Positions 8,153 through 16,387 of a stretch of DNA of 64,000 nt are shown here, piece by piece. Source of the stretch: CAVSRC01 sp963830205 (lineage in GTDB: Bacteria > Pseudomonadota > Alphaproteobacteria > Rhizobiales > Kaistiaceae); assembly GCA_963830205.1 (NCBI GenBank), contig CAWHLP010000020.1:62001-126000 (forward strand). Reading direction: 5' to 3'. Numbering within the stretch: the first letter of the stretch is position 1; each line of letters begins with the position of its first letter. The position numbers were made by a program, and so were the translations under genes. The notes beneath the pieces were generated by a model. That model was not told the DNA's origin. It did no database searches and saw nothing but the letters and a program-made list of their open reading frames with translations.

Positions 8153-9726
8153 GCGGGCTCCTCCGAGACTTGTTTCTTGTGTTCGGCGTAGCTGGCCGTC
8201 ACGATGGCGTGGCGTGTCACCTCCGCGCCGCTGAATTCCGACACGATCCGCCCCTCCGCCATGACCAGCACGCGGTCGCAGACCTCGGGCAGCTCCTCCG
8301 GCTCGGACGAGACGACCAGCACCGCCATGCCCTTGCCGGCAAGCTCGCGGATCATGCGATGGATCTCGACGCGGGCGCCGATGTCGACGCCGCGGGTGGG
8401 TTCATCGAGGATGAGCACGCGCGGCATGCGTTTCAGCCAGCGTCCGATGGCGACCTTCTGCTGGTTGCCGCCGGAGAGCCTGCCGACCTGGGTCATCACG
8501 TCCTGCGTCTTGATGGCCAGTTCCGCGACGACCTCCTGGGCAAGCGCGGTACGGGCGCGCCCGCTGACCAGCGGCAGCGCCGGGCTCATGACAATGCTCT
8601 TGAGGTTGGCGAGGCTGAGGTTGAAGGCGATGCTCTTGGTCAGGATCAGGGCCTCGGTGCGCCGTTCCTCCGGCACCAGGCCGAGGCCGGCCTTGACCGC
8701 CGCGTTGGGCGAGGCGGGCGAAAACGGCCGGCCGTCCAGGGTCATGGCGCCGCCATCGGCACGGTCGGCCCCGTAGATCAGGCGGACCAGTTCGCTGCGG
8801 CCGGCGCCGACGAGGCCGCCGAGGCCGAGGATCTCGCCCTCGTGCAGGTCGAAACTGACGTCCTCGACCTTGGGCGAGCGGGTCAGCCGCCGCACCGCGA
8901 GCACGGTCTTGTGCCCTTCGAACGAGCGCTGGGACGGTTGTTCGGCGGCCGGGGTGCCGCCGACGATGGCTTCGACCAGAAGCTGGCGCGTCAGCCCGGC
9001 CTTTTCGAACAGGTTGGTCGACCGCCCGTCGCGGAAGACGGTGACGCGGTCGCACAGCGTCAGGATTTCCTGCAGCCGGTGCGACACGTAGAGCACCGAC
9101 ACACCCGAGGCCGACAGGTCGCGGACGATGGCGAAAAGCCGCTCGCTCTCGCTTTCCGACAGCGATGCCGTCGGCTCGTCCATGACGATCAGGCGCGCCT
9201 TGCGGACCAGCGCGCGACAGATGTTGATCAGCCAGTTCTCGGCCGTCGACAGGCCTTTGACATTGGCGTTGAGCGGGGCGGTGATGCCGACCCGCTGGGC
9301 GATCGGGGCGACATCGCGCGCAATCGAGCGCCAGTCGACCATGCCGAAGCGCACACGCTTGGGGATGCCCAGCATGATGTTCTGGAGAACCGTCATGCCC
9401 GGGACGAACGAAAGCTCCTGGTGGATGAAGTTCATCCCCAGTGCGGTCGACTGGTGCGGCGTCTCGATCGACACCGCCTTGCCATCGATTTCGATGACGC
9501 CGGAGTCCCGGTCGACCAGTCCGGCGAGGATCTTGATCAGCGTCGACTTGCCGGCGCCGTTGGCGCCGACCAGGCCATGCACTTCCCCCGGCCGGATGTC
9601 GAGCGAGACGCCCTTGAGCGCCTGGGCGCCGCCGAAGGATTTGACAATGTTCCTGGCAACAAGGAGCGGGGGGCCGACGGGCTTCCCCGCTCCTTGCAGA
9701 TCAGGCGCATTCGCGAGCTTCAACAC
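8149..9726 (-). CDS. Sugar ABC transporter ATP-binding protein (RbsA/MglA type)
   Basis: 525-residue double ATPase. The N-terminal domain has Walker A GANGAGKST and Walker B LIVMDEPTASL; its signature (GLSTAENWL) is degenerate as usual for this class. The C-terminal domain has the expected non-canonical Walker A (GLVGAGRSEL), a good LSGGNQQK signature and LILDEPTRGVD. It energises uptake through the permease at 7157-8152, with the binding protein encoded upstream at 9771. The start at 9726 gives a short non-conserved leader before PPLLVARNIVKSFGG. Sugar identity is not predictable. Confidence 0.92.
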   Translation of the reverse strand: MLKLANAPDLQGAGKPVGPPLLVARNIVKSFGGAQALKGVSLDIRPGEVHGLVGANGAGKSTLIKILAGLVDRDSGVIEIDGKAVSIETPHQSTALGMNFIHQELSFVPGMTVLQNIMLGIPKRVRFGMVDWRSIARDVAPIAQRVGITAPLNANVKGLSTAENWLINICRALVRKARLIVMDEPTASLSESESERLFAIVRDLSASGVSVLYVSHRLQEILTLCDRVTVFRDGRSTNLFEKAGLTRQLLVEAIVGGTPAAEQPSQRSFEGHKTVLAVRRLTRSPKVEDVSFDLHEGEILGLGGLVGAGRSELVRLIYGADRADGGAMTLDGRPFSPASPNAAVKAGLGLVPEERRTEALILTKSIAFNLSLANLKSIVMSPALPLVSGRARTALAQEVVAELAIKTQDVMTQVGRLSGGNQQKVAIGRWLKRMPRVLILDEPTRGVDIGARVEIHRMIRELAGKGMAVLVVSSEPEELPEVCDRVLVMAEGRIVSEFSGAEVTRHAIVTASYAEHKKQVSEEPA

Positions 9727-9770
9727 GACCTGACAATACTCGTGTCTGCTTCACCGGCGGTCAACCGGAG

Positions 9771-10727
9771 CTACTGGATGGCGTCCGGGTGCTTGGCCAG
9801 GAAGTCGTCGATGGTGTCCTTGGTCACCAGCACGGCCGGAACTTCGACCGCCTTGGGCTGCCAGGACGCACCGGCGTCTTTGATCTGCTTCAGCATGTTC
9901 ACCATGTTGTAGCCTTCGGTGAAGCTGTCCTGCCAGGCGGTCGCGGTCATGAAGCCGTTCTTGATGTTCTCAAGCGCCTGGGCGTTGCCGTTGACGCCAT
10001 AGACCTTGACGTCGGTGCGGCCCTGGGTGCGCAGGGCACCGATGGCGCCGATGGCGGGATCGTCCCAGCAGCCCCAGATCGCCAGGTTCTCCTGGCCGGC
10101 CGGATGGCTGGCGAGCCACGCATTGGCGTATTGCGCGCCGTCCTCGAAATAGCCGGGGATGCGCACTTCGTTCTTGGTCACCTTGATGTCGGGATAGGCT
10201 TGCAGGGCCTTGTCGAGCTCGACCTCGCGGTTCCGGCAGACCTCGCCGGTGTGATAGGTCAGCTCGAGGATCGACCCCTTGCCGTCCATGGTCTTGATCA
10301 TCAGGTCATCGACCGGGACGACCATCGGCCCGCCGGAGCCGTTGGTCGCGGCCACGGTGCTGCCGAGCCCGCCACCCCAGCTGACGACCGGGATATTGGC
10401 GGAGCCGGCCGCAGCCAGGCCGGCGCCGATCGACGACCACGGGAACACCATGTCGACGATGGCATAGGCATTGAGCTGCGCGAAATTCTGGATCGCGGCG
10501 TTGGCCTGGTCGGCGCTGCCGGCAGCGTCGATCACGTTGATCTGGTAGCCGAGTTCGTCGGCGGCCTTGGTGGCACCCTGGATGTAGCGTGCGTTGTTGG
10601 CCTCGGAGGCGCTGATCGAGACGATGCCGATCAGCGGCTTGTCCTGCGCGGCGGCCGAGACTGCGACCATCGCCAGGCTGGCGGCGATAAGGCCCCGCGA
10701 CAGGCCCTTCAGCGTTGTTCTTTTCAT
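9771..10727 (-). CDS. Periplasmic sugar-binding protein (RbsB type)
   Basis: 318-residue periplasmic binding protein of the LacI/RbsB fold. The start at 10727 (MKRTTLKGL) begins a Sec signal peptide with charged N-region, hydrophobic AASLAMVAVSA core and an AAAQD cleavage region, with AGGAAG just upstream as ribosome site. The mature protein has IGIVSISASEANNARYIQG and IWGCWDDPAIGAIGALRTQG, typical of the class. First gene of the importer operon (SBP, ATPase, permease, MBL hydrolase). It is divergent from the LacI regulator at 10907, which probably controls it through the intervening operator. Confidence 0.9.
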   Translation of the reverse strand: MKRTTLKGLSRGLIAASLAMVAVSAAAQDKPLIGIVSISASEANNARYIQGATKAADELGYQINVIDAAGSADQANAAIQNFAQLNAYAIVDMVFPWSSIGAGLAAAGSANIPVVSWGGGLGSTVAATNGSGGPMVVPVDDLMIKTMDGKGSILELTYHTGEVCRNREVELDKALQAYPDIKVTKNEVRIPGYFEDGAQYANAWLASHPAGQENLAIWGCWDDPAIGAIGALRTQGRTDVKVYGVNGNAQALENIKNGFMTATAWQDSFTEGYNMVNMLKQIKDAGASWQPKAVEVPAVLVTKDTIDDFLAKHPDAIQ

Positions 10728-10783
10728 TGGTGATCTTCCTCTCCCTTTGCCTCTCCCAATGCCGGTCGTCGCCTGCGGAGGAC

Positions 10784-10804
10784 AGCGAACCGTTTCGCTA
10801 TAAT
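10784..10804 (+). promoter_or_regulatory. LacI-type operator overlapping a perfect -10 box
   Basis: AGCGAACCGTTTCGCT (10784-10799) is an inverted repeat, AGCGAA-CCGT-TTCGCT, with the AAC-CG-TTT centre typical of LacI-family sites. A consensus TATAAT follows at 10799-10804 on the plus strand, about 103 bp before the LacI gene. No good -35 is visible. The site also lies 57 bp upstream of the binding-protein start on the other strand, so it could control both. Confidence 0.6.
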
Positions 10805-10906
10805 CGTGGATTGTCGCCCAGAGCACAAGTGTTTTTCATTGAATTTCCCTTCAAAATGGCCATTCTGTGTGACCTAACAAGGGCTAATCGGTTCGGCACA
10901 GAGGCC

Positions 10907-11911
10907 ATGGCAACCATTCGCGACGTGGCAAAAAAGGCAGGCGTCTCAACCGCAACCGTATCCGCGGTGATCAACGAATCGGCCTATGTCAGTCCGGACC
11001 TGACGGTCAGGGTGATGCGGGCGGTCGATGCCCTGAGCTACAAACCGTCGCAGGTGGCGCGCAATCTCAGGCGCGGGCGCACCCAATTGATCGCGCTGGT
11101 CGTCGCCGATCTCGCCAACCCCTTCTATTCGCGCATCGTGTGCGCCGCCGAGGCCGCCGTTTCCGCCTGGGGCTTCTCGCTGGTCATCTTCAACAGCGAC
11201 GAAAAGCCGGACGCGGAGGAGCGCGGGCTCGAACGCATCCGCCAGCTCGGCTGCGACGGCGCCGTGATCGCGCCGGTGGGCTCGCACAGCAATTACCGTC
11301 GGCGCGACCTCTCGATCGGATGTCCGGTCGTGCTGCTCGGCCGCTCCGTCGACCACCAGGACATCGACACCGTCTCCATCGACAATGTCGCCGCCGGCCG
11401 GCAGGCGACCAGCTACCTGCTCGATCTCGGCCACACCCGCATCGGGACCATCACCGGCCGCATGCAGCTGTCGACCGCCAGCGGCCGCCACGAGGGCATG
11501 CTCCAGGCGATGAGCGAACGCGGACTGAAGCCGCGCGCCAGCGACGTGCGCAATGGCGAATTCCGCGAGGAGGTGGCCTATTCGGTGGCGAGCGAACTCC
11601 TGCGCAATCCCGATCGGCCGACGGCGCTCTATGTCGCCAACGGCGTCATGGCGCTGGGCGTCATGCGCGCGCTGGCCGACCTCAACCTGCGCTGCCCCGA
11701 GGACGTGTCGATGGCATCGACCGATACGATCGCCGGTGTCGGCGGCTTGCGGCCACGGCTGACGCGCACCGAGCACCCCGACGTCGACATGACCAACGCG
11801 GCGCTGCGCATGCTCATCGACCGGATCGACGGCGGCTATGACGGGCCGGGGCGCAACGTGGTGTTTCAGCCCACCCTGGTGGTCGGCGACAGCTGCGCGC
11901 CGCTGCGCTGA
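10907..11911 (+). CDS. LacI-family transcriptional regulator
   Basis: 334 residues. The N-terminal HTH (TIRDVAKKAGVSTATVSAVI, hinge around YKPSQVARNLRRGRT) is followed by a periplasmic-binding-protein-like effector domain (IALVVADLANPFYSRIV, VSIDNVAAGRQATSYLLDLG, RIGTITGR). The start at ATG 10907 places the HTH at residues 3-22 as usual. It is transcribed away from the ribose-type importer operon, with a LacI-like palindrome and TATAAT between them, so it most likely represses that operon and itself in response to the imported sugar. Confidence 0.93.
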   Translation: MATIRDVAKKAGVSTATVSAVINESAYVSPDLTVRVMRAVDALSYKPSQVARNLRRGRTQLIALVVADLANPFYSRIVCAAEAAVSAWGFSLVIFNSDEKPDAEERGLERIRQLGCDGAVIAPVGSHSNYRRRDLSIGCPVVLLGRSVDHQDIDTVSIDNVAAGRQATSYLLDLGHTRIGTITGRMQLSTASGRHEGMLQAMSERGLKPRASDVRNGEFREEVAYSVASELLRNPDRPTALYVANGVMALGVMRALADLNLRCPEDVSMASTDTIAGVGGLRPRLTRTEHPDVDMTNAALRMLIDRIDGGYDGPGRNVVFQPTLVVGDSCAPLR

Positions 11912-11957
11912 GCGTGGCGAACGGCCCGGCCGCCTGAGCGCCATTTATCCAAAAGAA

Positions 11958-11981
11958 GAAGCCCCTCCGAAGAGGGGCTTC
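11958..11981 (-). terminator. Rho-independent terminator
   Basis: GAAGCCCCTC-CGAA-GAGGGGCTTC forms a 10-bp perfect stem with a tetraloop. On the minus strand it is followed by TTCTTCTTTT, so it terminates the SMP-30 gene that ends at 12033. It could also act on LacI read-through from the left, though the plus-strand tail is less U-rich. Confidence 0.85.
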
Positions 11982-12032
11982 CGGTTGTTTCGGCGACCGG
12001 CGACGGCCGCAAGTCAACGTCCCGACGCTGCC

Positions 12033-13058
12033 CTACTGATGGGAATACATCGTCACGCCCTTGGCGAAGCCCTTGGCGTGGAAGATCTGCGAGCCTTCGC
12101 CACCGTCCCAGTCGTTGGTCACGATGTAGAGGTCGTTGGTGCCCGGCTTGAAGGCCATGCTGGTCGACCGCATGTTGTGGCCGGCATCGCGACCGGGAAG
12201 AAGGATCTGGCCGATCGGGAAGCCATTCGGGTTGAACACCAGAACGCGGCCCTGGCTGTACATCGCCACATAGACGTTGCCGTCTTCGTCGACACGCAGC
12301 GAATCAGGCCCGAAGCCGGTGAAGTGGTAGGTGATCGAGGCCCCGAAAGGAGCGATCGTCGTCGCGTCGGCAAGCTCGACGCGATAGAGCAGCCCTGCCG
12401 CCACCGAGGTGACCCATAGGGTCTTGCCGTCCGGGCTGAGGCCGACGCCATTGGCGATGGCGACGTTGGGCAGGACCGGCGTGATCGTCTTCATGTCCGG
12501 CGCGACGTAGTAGACGCCACCGGCGGGATCGTTGGCCTCGCCACGGAAGTCGGTGAAGTAGAAGCCACCGGCCTTGTCGAAGATCAGGTCGTCGCAGAGA
12601 TAGCCATCGGAGGCCGGGACGATGACCTTGAGGTCGGAGCCGTCCGGATTGATCGACACGACCGAGCCGGTGTCCTTGAAGTTGCCGAGGCCGGGCACGA
12701 AGATGCGCCCGTCCTTGTGAATGCCGATGCCGGCCGAGGCGCGGTCGTTCTCCGGCATGATGGTGGTCAGCTTCATGTCGGGCGACAGCTTGAAGACGCG
12801 GCCGCCGAAGACCTCGACGAAGAGCAGGTTGCCGTCGCGATCGAAGGAAGCGCCCTCGAGCTGGATGCCCTTGTCGGAAACCTTGAACCACGGTTCCGCG
12901 GTGATGGTCTGGAGCGCTTTCTCCTGAAGCGGAATCGGCGCCGGACCGAGGGTGCTGTTGTTGTAGACTAAGGTCGGTGTCGGCTGAGCCAGAACCGGCA
13001 TGGCCATGGCGGCGACCAGACTGGTCGCAACGACCATCAGATAAGACAAACGACGCAT
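12033..13058 (-). CDS. Exported SMP-30/gluconolactonase-like beta-propeller protein
   Basis: 341 residues with a clear Sec signal peptide (MRRLSYLMVVATSLVAAMAM, cleaved near VLAQ), so periplasmic. The mature part is a six-bladed propeller of the SMP-30/gluconolactonase family: LEGASFDRDGNLLFVEVF, SAGIGIHKDGRIFVPG, DDLIFDKAGGFYFTDFRG, ANGVGLSPDGKTLWVT and GPDSLRVDEDGNVYVA are successive blades with likely metal ligands. The family hydrolyses sugar or other lactones. Its promoter region carries the same operator and TTGAC arrangement as the two GntR-linked operons to the right, so it is more likely part of that regulon than of the sugar locus to the left. A strong terminator follows. Confidence 0.85.
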   Translation of the reverse strand: MRRLSYLMVVATSLVAAMAMPVLAQPTPTLVYNNSTLGPAPIPLQEKALQTITAEPWFKVSDKGIQLEGASFDRDGNLLFVEVFGGRVFKLSPDMKLTTIMPENDRASAGIGIHKDGRIFVPGLGNFKDTGSVVSINPDGSDLKVIVPASDGYLCDDLIFDKAGGFYFTDFRGEANDPAGGVYYVAPDMKTITPVLPNVAIANGVGLSPDGKTLWVTSVAAGLLYRVELADATTIAPFGASITYHFTGFGPDSLRVDEDGNVYVAMYSQGRVLVFNPNGFPIGQILLPGRDAGHNMRSTSMAFKPGTNDLYIVTNDWDGGEGSQIFHAKGFAKGVTMYSHQ

Positions 13059-13569
13059 TCATACCTCCCTAAAGAGCGACCAGCCTGTGGTCGCGGCACG
13101 TCGACGTGAAAGAGCCGTTGCTTCCGCCGCCGATGTCCGAGTGCATGCCCGGCGGCGTTCCGGCAGGGAGCGAGCCCGCGATCCTCACGTTGGAGCCATA
13201 GGGTGGTTGGCGCCCGGCGCGCCGGACAGCTCCACGGTACAGCTATGACTGTGGCAGCCCCATGCTTCAGCTCTTTGCCTGCCGCTCCTCTCCCCGGAGC
13301 GGGCCAAAGCAGGCGCAGTCTTGAGCAACAAAGGCCGAGAGTCAAGATCAGAGATTAGATATCTGTGATCACAGATCACTTTGAGCAGCACCATCGGGTC
13401 GTCGGCCCTGACGTGGCCTGGCACAATCGGCCGTTATCTGCGGTTTCCGCAGCCTGCGGCAACGGTTGGTGGTGCATTTGAGCACGGGCCCGCTACGGCC
13501 CGCCGGCGGACCGATGCGGCGTTCGGCCCCGCCGGTGACGATCCTGCTCTAACGGTCGGGAGCGGCCGG
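13059..13569. other. 511-bp intergenic interval with long SMP-30 leader
   Basis: No convincing gene. It holds the operator and promoter at 13317-13376 and then a leader of roughly 260 bp before the SMP-30 start. Small open frames on both strands here have no recognisable domain. The right third separates the operator from the convergent end of the GntR gene. Confidence 0.6.
13317..13376 (-). promoter_or_regulatory. GntR-type operator plus promoter for the SMP-30 gene (copy 1)
   Basis: ATCTGTGATCACAGAT (13361-13376) is a perfect 16-bp palindrome. On the minus strand it is followed by exactly 15 bp and then TTGACT (13345-13340); 17 bp further is AAGACT as a weak -10. The same palindrome-15 bp-TTGAC layout recurs at 14579 and 19446 next to GntR genes. 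Confidence 0.75.
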
Positions 13570-14286
13570 CTAGCCGGCGGCGCGCGCCGCTTCCTCGGTC
13601 ACCTTCAGGATGCGCCGGATAGAGAAATGGGCCGCCCTGATGTCAAGGGTGATCAGGCGCCGCGCCTCGGTGCCGTCGCGTCGGGCAATGGCCTCGACCA
13701 GCTCTTCGTGGATGCGGTGTCCGTTGTTGAACAGCCGCGCGAAGAGCTCCCCTTCCCGCTGCGATGCCGCCAGGATCGGGCCGGTGCGCAGCCACAGGCT
13801 GGAGATGATGTCGAGCAGCTGTGGCGAATCGGCGGCGCGATAGATCTCGAAGTGGAAGGCCTGGTTGGAGGCCAGAGCCGACTCGAGATCGCCTTGGCGG
13901 AGCGCCCGGAGAACGGCGTCGTTATGGCGATTGAGCGCGGCGGTCAGACCCGGCTTCTTCGACCGACACGCCTTCTCGGCGGCATAGCCCTCGAGCTGGA
14001 TGCGGATGCGAATGAACTCTTGATGGTCGGCGGCGGCATATTGGGCGACGCGCAATAGCCTGTCGGATGCCTGTTCCAGGGCCTTTTCCGCCACCAGGCG
14101 CCTGACCGCTTCGCGCACCGGCATGGCGCTGGTCCCCAGCGCCTGGGCGAGGCTGCGGATCGAAACGTGCTGGCCCGGCAGGAACTGGCCCTTGAGCAGG
14201 GCAAGCCGGAGGCTCTGATAGACCCTCTCCTGGAGGGTTGTGACATCGATCGGCCCCAGGGCGAGCTTCGCATTCGGGGAATCCAT
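13570..14286 (-). CDS. GntR-family regulator, FCD subfamily (paralogue 1)
   Basis: 238 residues: N-terminal winged helix (residues about 20-80, with SIRSLAQALGTSAMPVREAV as recognition region) and an all-helical FCD ligand-binding domain (FIRIRIQLEGYAAEKA, NQAFHFEIYRAA, LWLRTGPIL, NGHRIHEELVEAI). FCD proteins sense small acids through a metal site. ATG 14286 (MDSPNAK) is preferred, with AGGTGG upstream; a GTG nine bases earlier is an alternative. The DNA-binding helix is identical to that of the paralogue at 18662, so both should read the same operator. Divergent from the CoA-transferase operon. Confidence 0.92.
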   Translation of the reverse strand: MDSPNAKLALGPIDVTTLQERVYQSLRLALLKGQFLPGQHVSIRSLAQALGTSAMPVREAVRRLVAEKALEQASDRLLRVAQYAAADHQEFIRIRIQLEGYAAEKACRSKKPGLTAALNRHNDAVLRALRQGDLESALASNQAFHFEIYRAADSPQLLDIISSLWLRTGPILAASQREGELFARLFNNGHRIHEELVEAIARRDGTEARRLITLDIRAAHFSIRRILKVTEEAARAAG

Positions 14287-14464
14287 GGTCGCCACCTTCC
14301 TGACCGGCCGCGCCGCGCCTATCCGAAGAATCGCGCGACGGACCTTCGCCAGACCGTCTTACCCGGTCCGGAGGCCGCGAGGCGAGGGCCGAAATCGATA
14401 AATCTGCCAAGACACGCCCAGCTGCTTTGGCGCAGGCGCCCTCTCTGGCGCGCGGGGCGCTGCG

Positions 14465-14532
14465 CCCGCCATTGGCCACCTCGCCCCGCCGGGCATTGGC
14501 CACGGCAGCCCGCGGGGCAGTGGCCACGGCAG
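14465..14532. repeat. Short tandem repeat, about 24-bp unit
   Basis: Two adjacent 24-bp units (14485-14508 and 14509-14532) agree at 22 of 24 positions and share GTGGCCACGGCAG or ATTGGCCACGGCAG ends. A partial third copy (ATTGGCCACC) precedes them. The TGGCCA centres are palindromic. It lies just upstream of the GntR operator; function unknown. Confidence 0.5.
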
Positions 14533-14578
14533 CGCTCCAGGGTACCGCCCGAAACCACCAAAACGACCCCAGAGCAGC

Positions 14579-14638
14579 GACTGTGATCACAGATCATAAA
14601 TCAAATATCTTGACCTCTGGGGGATTGTCGGCTACCTG
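14579..14638 (+). promoter_or_regulatory. GntR-type operator plus promoter for the CoA-transferase operon (copy 2)
   Basis: The palindromic core CTGTGATCACAG is at 14581-14592, in a 16-bp frame equivalent to copies 1 and 3. After 15 bp (ATAAATCAAATATC region) comes TTGACC (14610-14615), then a weak -10 TACCTG after 17 bp. The spacer sequence is also nearly identical to copy 3, differing at one base across ATAAATCAAATATCTTGAC. Confidence 0.75.
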
Positions 14639-14902
14639 TTTTTCCGGTGGTGGAGAACCCGCAGCGGCGCGAGGAGTGCCAGGGGGGAGTGCTGTGGGCA
14701 TCCGCCGGTATTGGCGCCCAACGTAGGACGTTTCGCAGCGCAAACGCCGTTCTCTGCCGGAGCTTCTAGCCCAGACACCCGCAACAGCGCGGTTAGCTCC
14801 GGTACACGCGGATGGCCGCTGCCTGCCTCGCGGGCGCCAGGAGGACTGTCGTGTGCGGCGCCGCAATAGGCGCTGCACCGCCGCATGAGCAAGAGGGAGG
14901 CA

Positions 14903-15556
14903 ATGTCCAAGTTATTGGCCTTGTCAGACGCGGTGGACCTGATCCCGGATGGAGCCTCGCTGATGATCGGCGGCTTCATGGGTGGTGGTTCACCGCATCG
15001 TCTGATCGACGAGATGGTGCGTCAGGGCAAGAAGAACCTGACGGTGATCGCCAACGACACCGCCATGCCCGGTGTCGGCATCGGCAAGCTGGTGGCAGCC
15101 GGCCTGCTCAGCCGTCTCGTCGCCTCGCATATCGGTCTCAACCCTGAGACCCAGAAGCGCATGATCGCCGGCGACATCGAGGTCGAGCTGGTGCCGCAGG
15201 GCACGCTCGCCGAGCGCATCCATGCCGGCGGCGCCGGGCTCGGCGGCGTCATCACGCCAACCGGCGTCGGCACCGTGGTCGAGGACGGCAAGCGCACGAT
15301 CGCAATCGACGGCGTCACCTACCTGATCGAGACGCCGCTCAAGGCCGACTTCGCGCTGGTCAACGCATTCTGTGCCGACCTCTTCGGCAACCTGCGCTAC
15401 CAGCTCACGGCGCGCAACTTCAACCCGATCATGGCCATGGCCGGCGCAACCGTCATCGCCGAGGCGACCGAGATCCTGCCGGTCGGCATGATCCCGCCGG
15501 ACGACGTCGAGACGGTCGGCGTCGTCGTCGATCACCTCGTGGGTCGGGAGGTCTGA
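14903..15556 (+). CDS. 3-oxoacid/acetoacetate CoA-transferase subunit A (AtoD-like)
   Basis: 217-residue alpha subunit of a family I CoA-transferase. It begins MSKLLALSDAVDLIPDGASL and carries the GGFMGGGSPHRLIDEMV motif and PTGVGTVVEDGK, typical of AtoD/ScoA. ATG 14903 is chosen over ATG 14885 because GAGGGAGG sits 5-6 bp before it. With the beta subunit one base downstream it would transfer CoA between an acyl-CoA and acetoacetate or another short acid. Operon order is subunit A, subunit B, thiolase, SDR. The upstream GntR operator suggests substrate induction. Confidence 0.92.
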   Translation: MSKLLALSDAVDLIPDGASLMIGGFMGGGSPHRLIDEMVRQGKKNLTVIANDTAMPGVGIGKLVAAGLLSRLVASHIGLNPETQKRMIAGDIEVELVPQGTLAERIHAGGAGLGGVITPTGVGTVVEDGKRTIAIDGVTYLIETPLKADFALVNAFCADLFGNLRYQLTARNFNPIMAMAGATVIAEATEILPVGMIPPDDVETVGVVVDHLVGREV

Positions 15557-15557
15557 G

Positions 15558-16214
15558 ATGGACGCCAAGGTTCTCATTGCAAAGCGCGTCGCCCAGGAGC
15601 TGGGGGACGGCATGCTGGTCAATCTCGGCATCGGCCTGCCGACCATGGTCAGCCAGTTCCTGCCCGCCGGCATGCACGTGTTCTTCCAGACCGAGAACGG
15701 CCTGATCGGCCTGCAGGCCCTGGCCGAGAAGGCCGCCGCCTTCGCCGACCTGACCGATGCCGGCGGTTCGCCGGTGGGCTTCATCCCCGGTGCCGCTGCC
15801 TTCGACAGCGCCACCTCGTTCGCCTTCATTCGCGGCGGCCACCTCGATGTTACGGTGCTCGGCGGGTTGCAGGTCGACGAGGCCGGCCAGCTCGCCAACT
15901 GGATGGTGCCCGGCAAGATGGTGCCCGGCATGGGCGGCGCGATGGACCTGGTCACCGGCGCCAAGAAGGTGATCGTGGCGATGATCCACACCGCCAAGGG
16001 AGCGCCCAAGATCGTCAAGAAATGCGATCTGCCGCTGACCTCGGTGCGGCGCATCGATCTCATCGTCACCGATCTCGCGGTCATCGCCCCGACCGAGGAA
16101 GGGCTGGTGCTGCGCGAGGTGGCGCCCGGCGTCAGCGTGGACGAGGTGCGCGCGGCGACGCAGGCGACCCTGATCGTCCGCGGCGAGGTGCCGGTCATGC
16201 AGGTGGCGGACTGA
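15558..16214 (+). CDS. 3-oxoacid/acetoacetate CoA-transferase subunit B (AtoA-like)
   Basis: 218-residue beta subunit that carries the catalytic glutamate in TENGLIGL, preceded by LVNLGIGLPTMVSQFL and followed by GGHLDVTVLGGLQVDEAGQL. The Glu forms the glutamyl-CoA thioester intermediate. It starts one base after the subunit A stop, so the two are co-translated. Length is normal. Paired with the thiolase downstream, the likely route is acetoacetate to acetoacetyl-CoA to two acetyl-CoA. Confidence 0.93.
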   Translation: MDAKVLIAKRVAQELGDGMLVNLGIGLPTMVSQFLPAGMHVFFQTENGLIGLQALAEKAAAFADLTDAGGSPVGFIPGAAAFDSATSFAFIRGGHLDVTVLGGLQVDEAGQLANWMVPGKMVPGMGGAMDLVTGAKKVIVAMIHTAKGAPKIVKKCDLPLTSVRRIDLIVTDLAVIAPTEEGLVLREVAPGVSVDEVRAATQATLIVRGEVPVMQVAD

Positions 16215-16387
16215 GGAGAGCACCGCGCCGCGATCGAAATCGCGTCGGACGTCACCTGCCCGACGCATGTGAGAACCCGAAGAGCGCCGATGCGCACCGC
16301 CTGATGCCGCTGCTGCCGCTCTTCTTCATGGCCGCGCCGCGCTCACATGATCGCGGCCGCCGGCCGGATTGAGCAGGAGGATTTCCC

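Larger units (their letters stand above)
14287..14902. other. 616-bp divergent control region, GntR1 to CoA-transferase operon
   Basis: No supportable gene. From left to right it contains a GC-rich stretch with tandem 24-bp repeats (14465-14532), the operator and promoter (14579-14638), and a leader of about 265 bp before the CoA-transferase start. Open frames crossing it on both strands are compositional. Confidence 0.6.

Noticed and set aside
13361..13376. CRP site interpretation of TGTGATCACA
   Set aside because: CRP half-sites need a 6-bp spacer (TGTGA-N6-TCACA); here the halves abut, and FCD GntR genes are adjacent.
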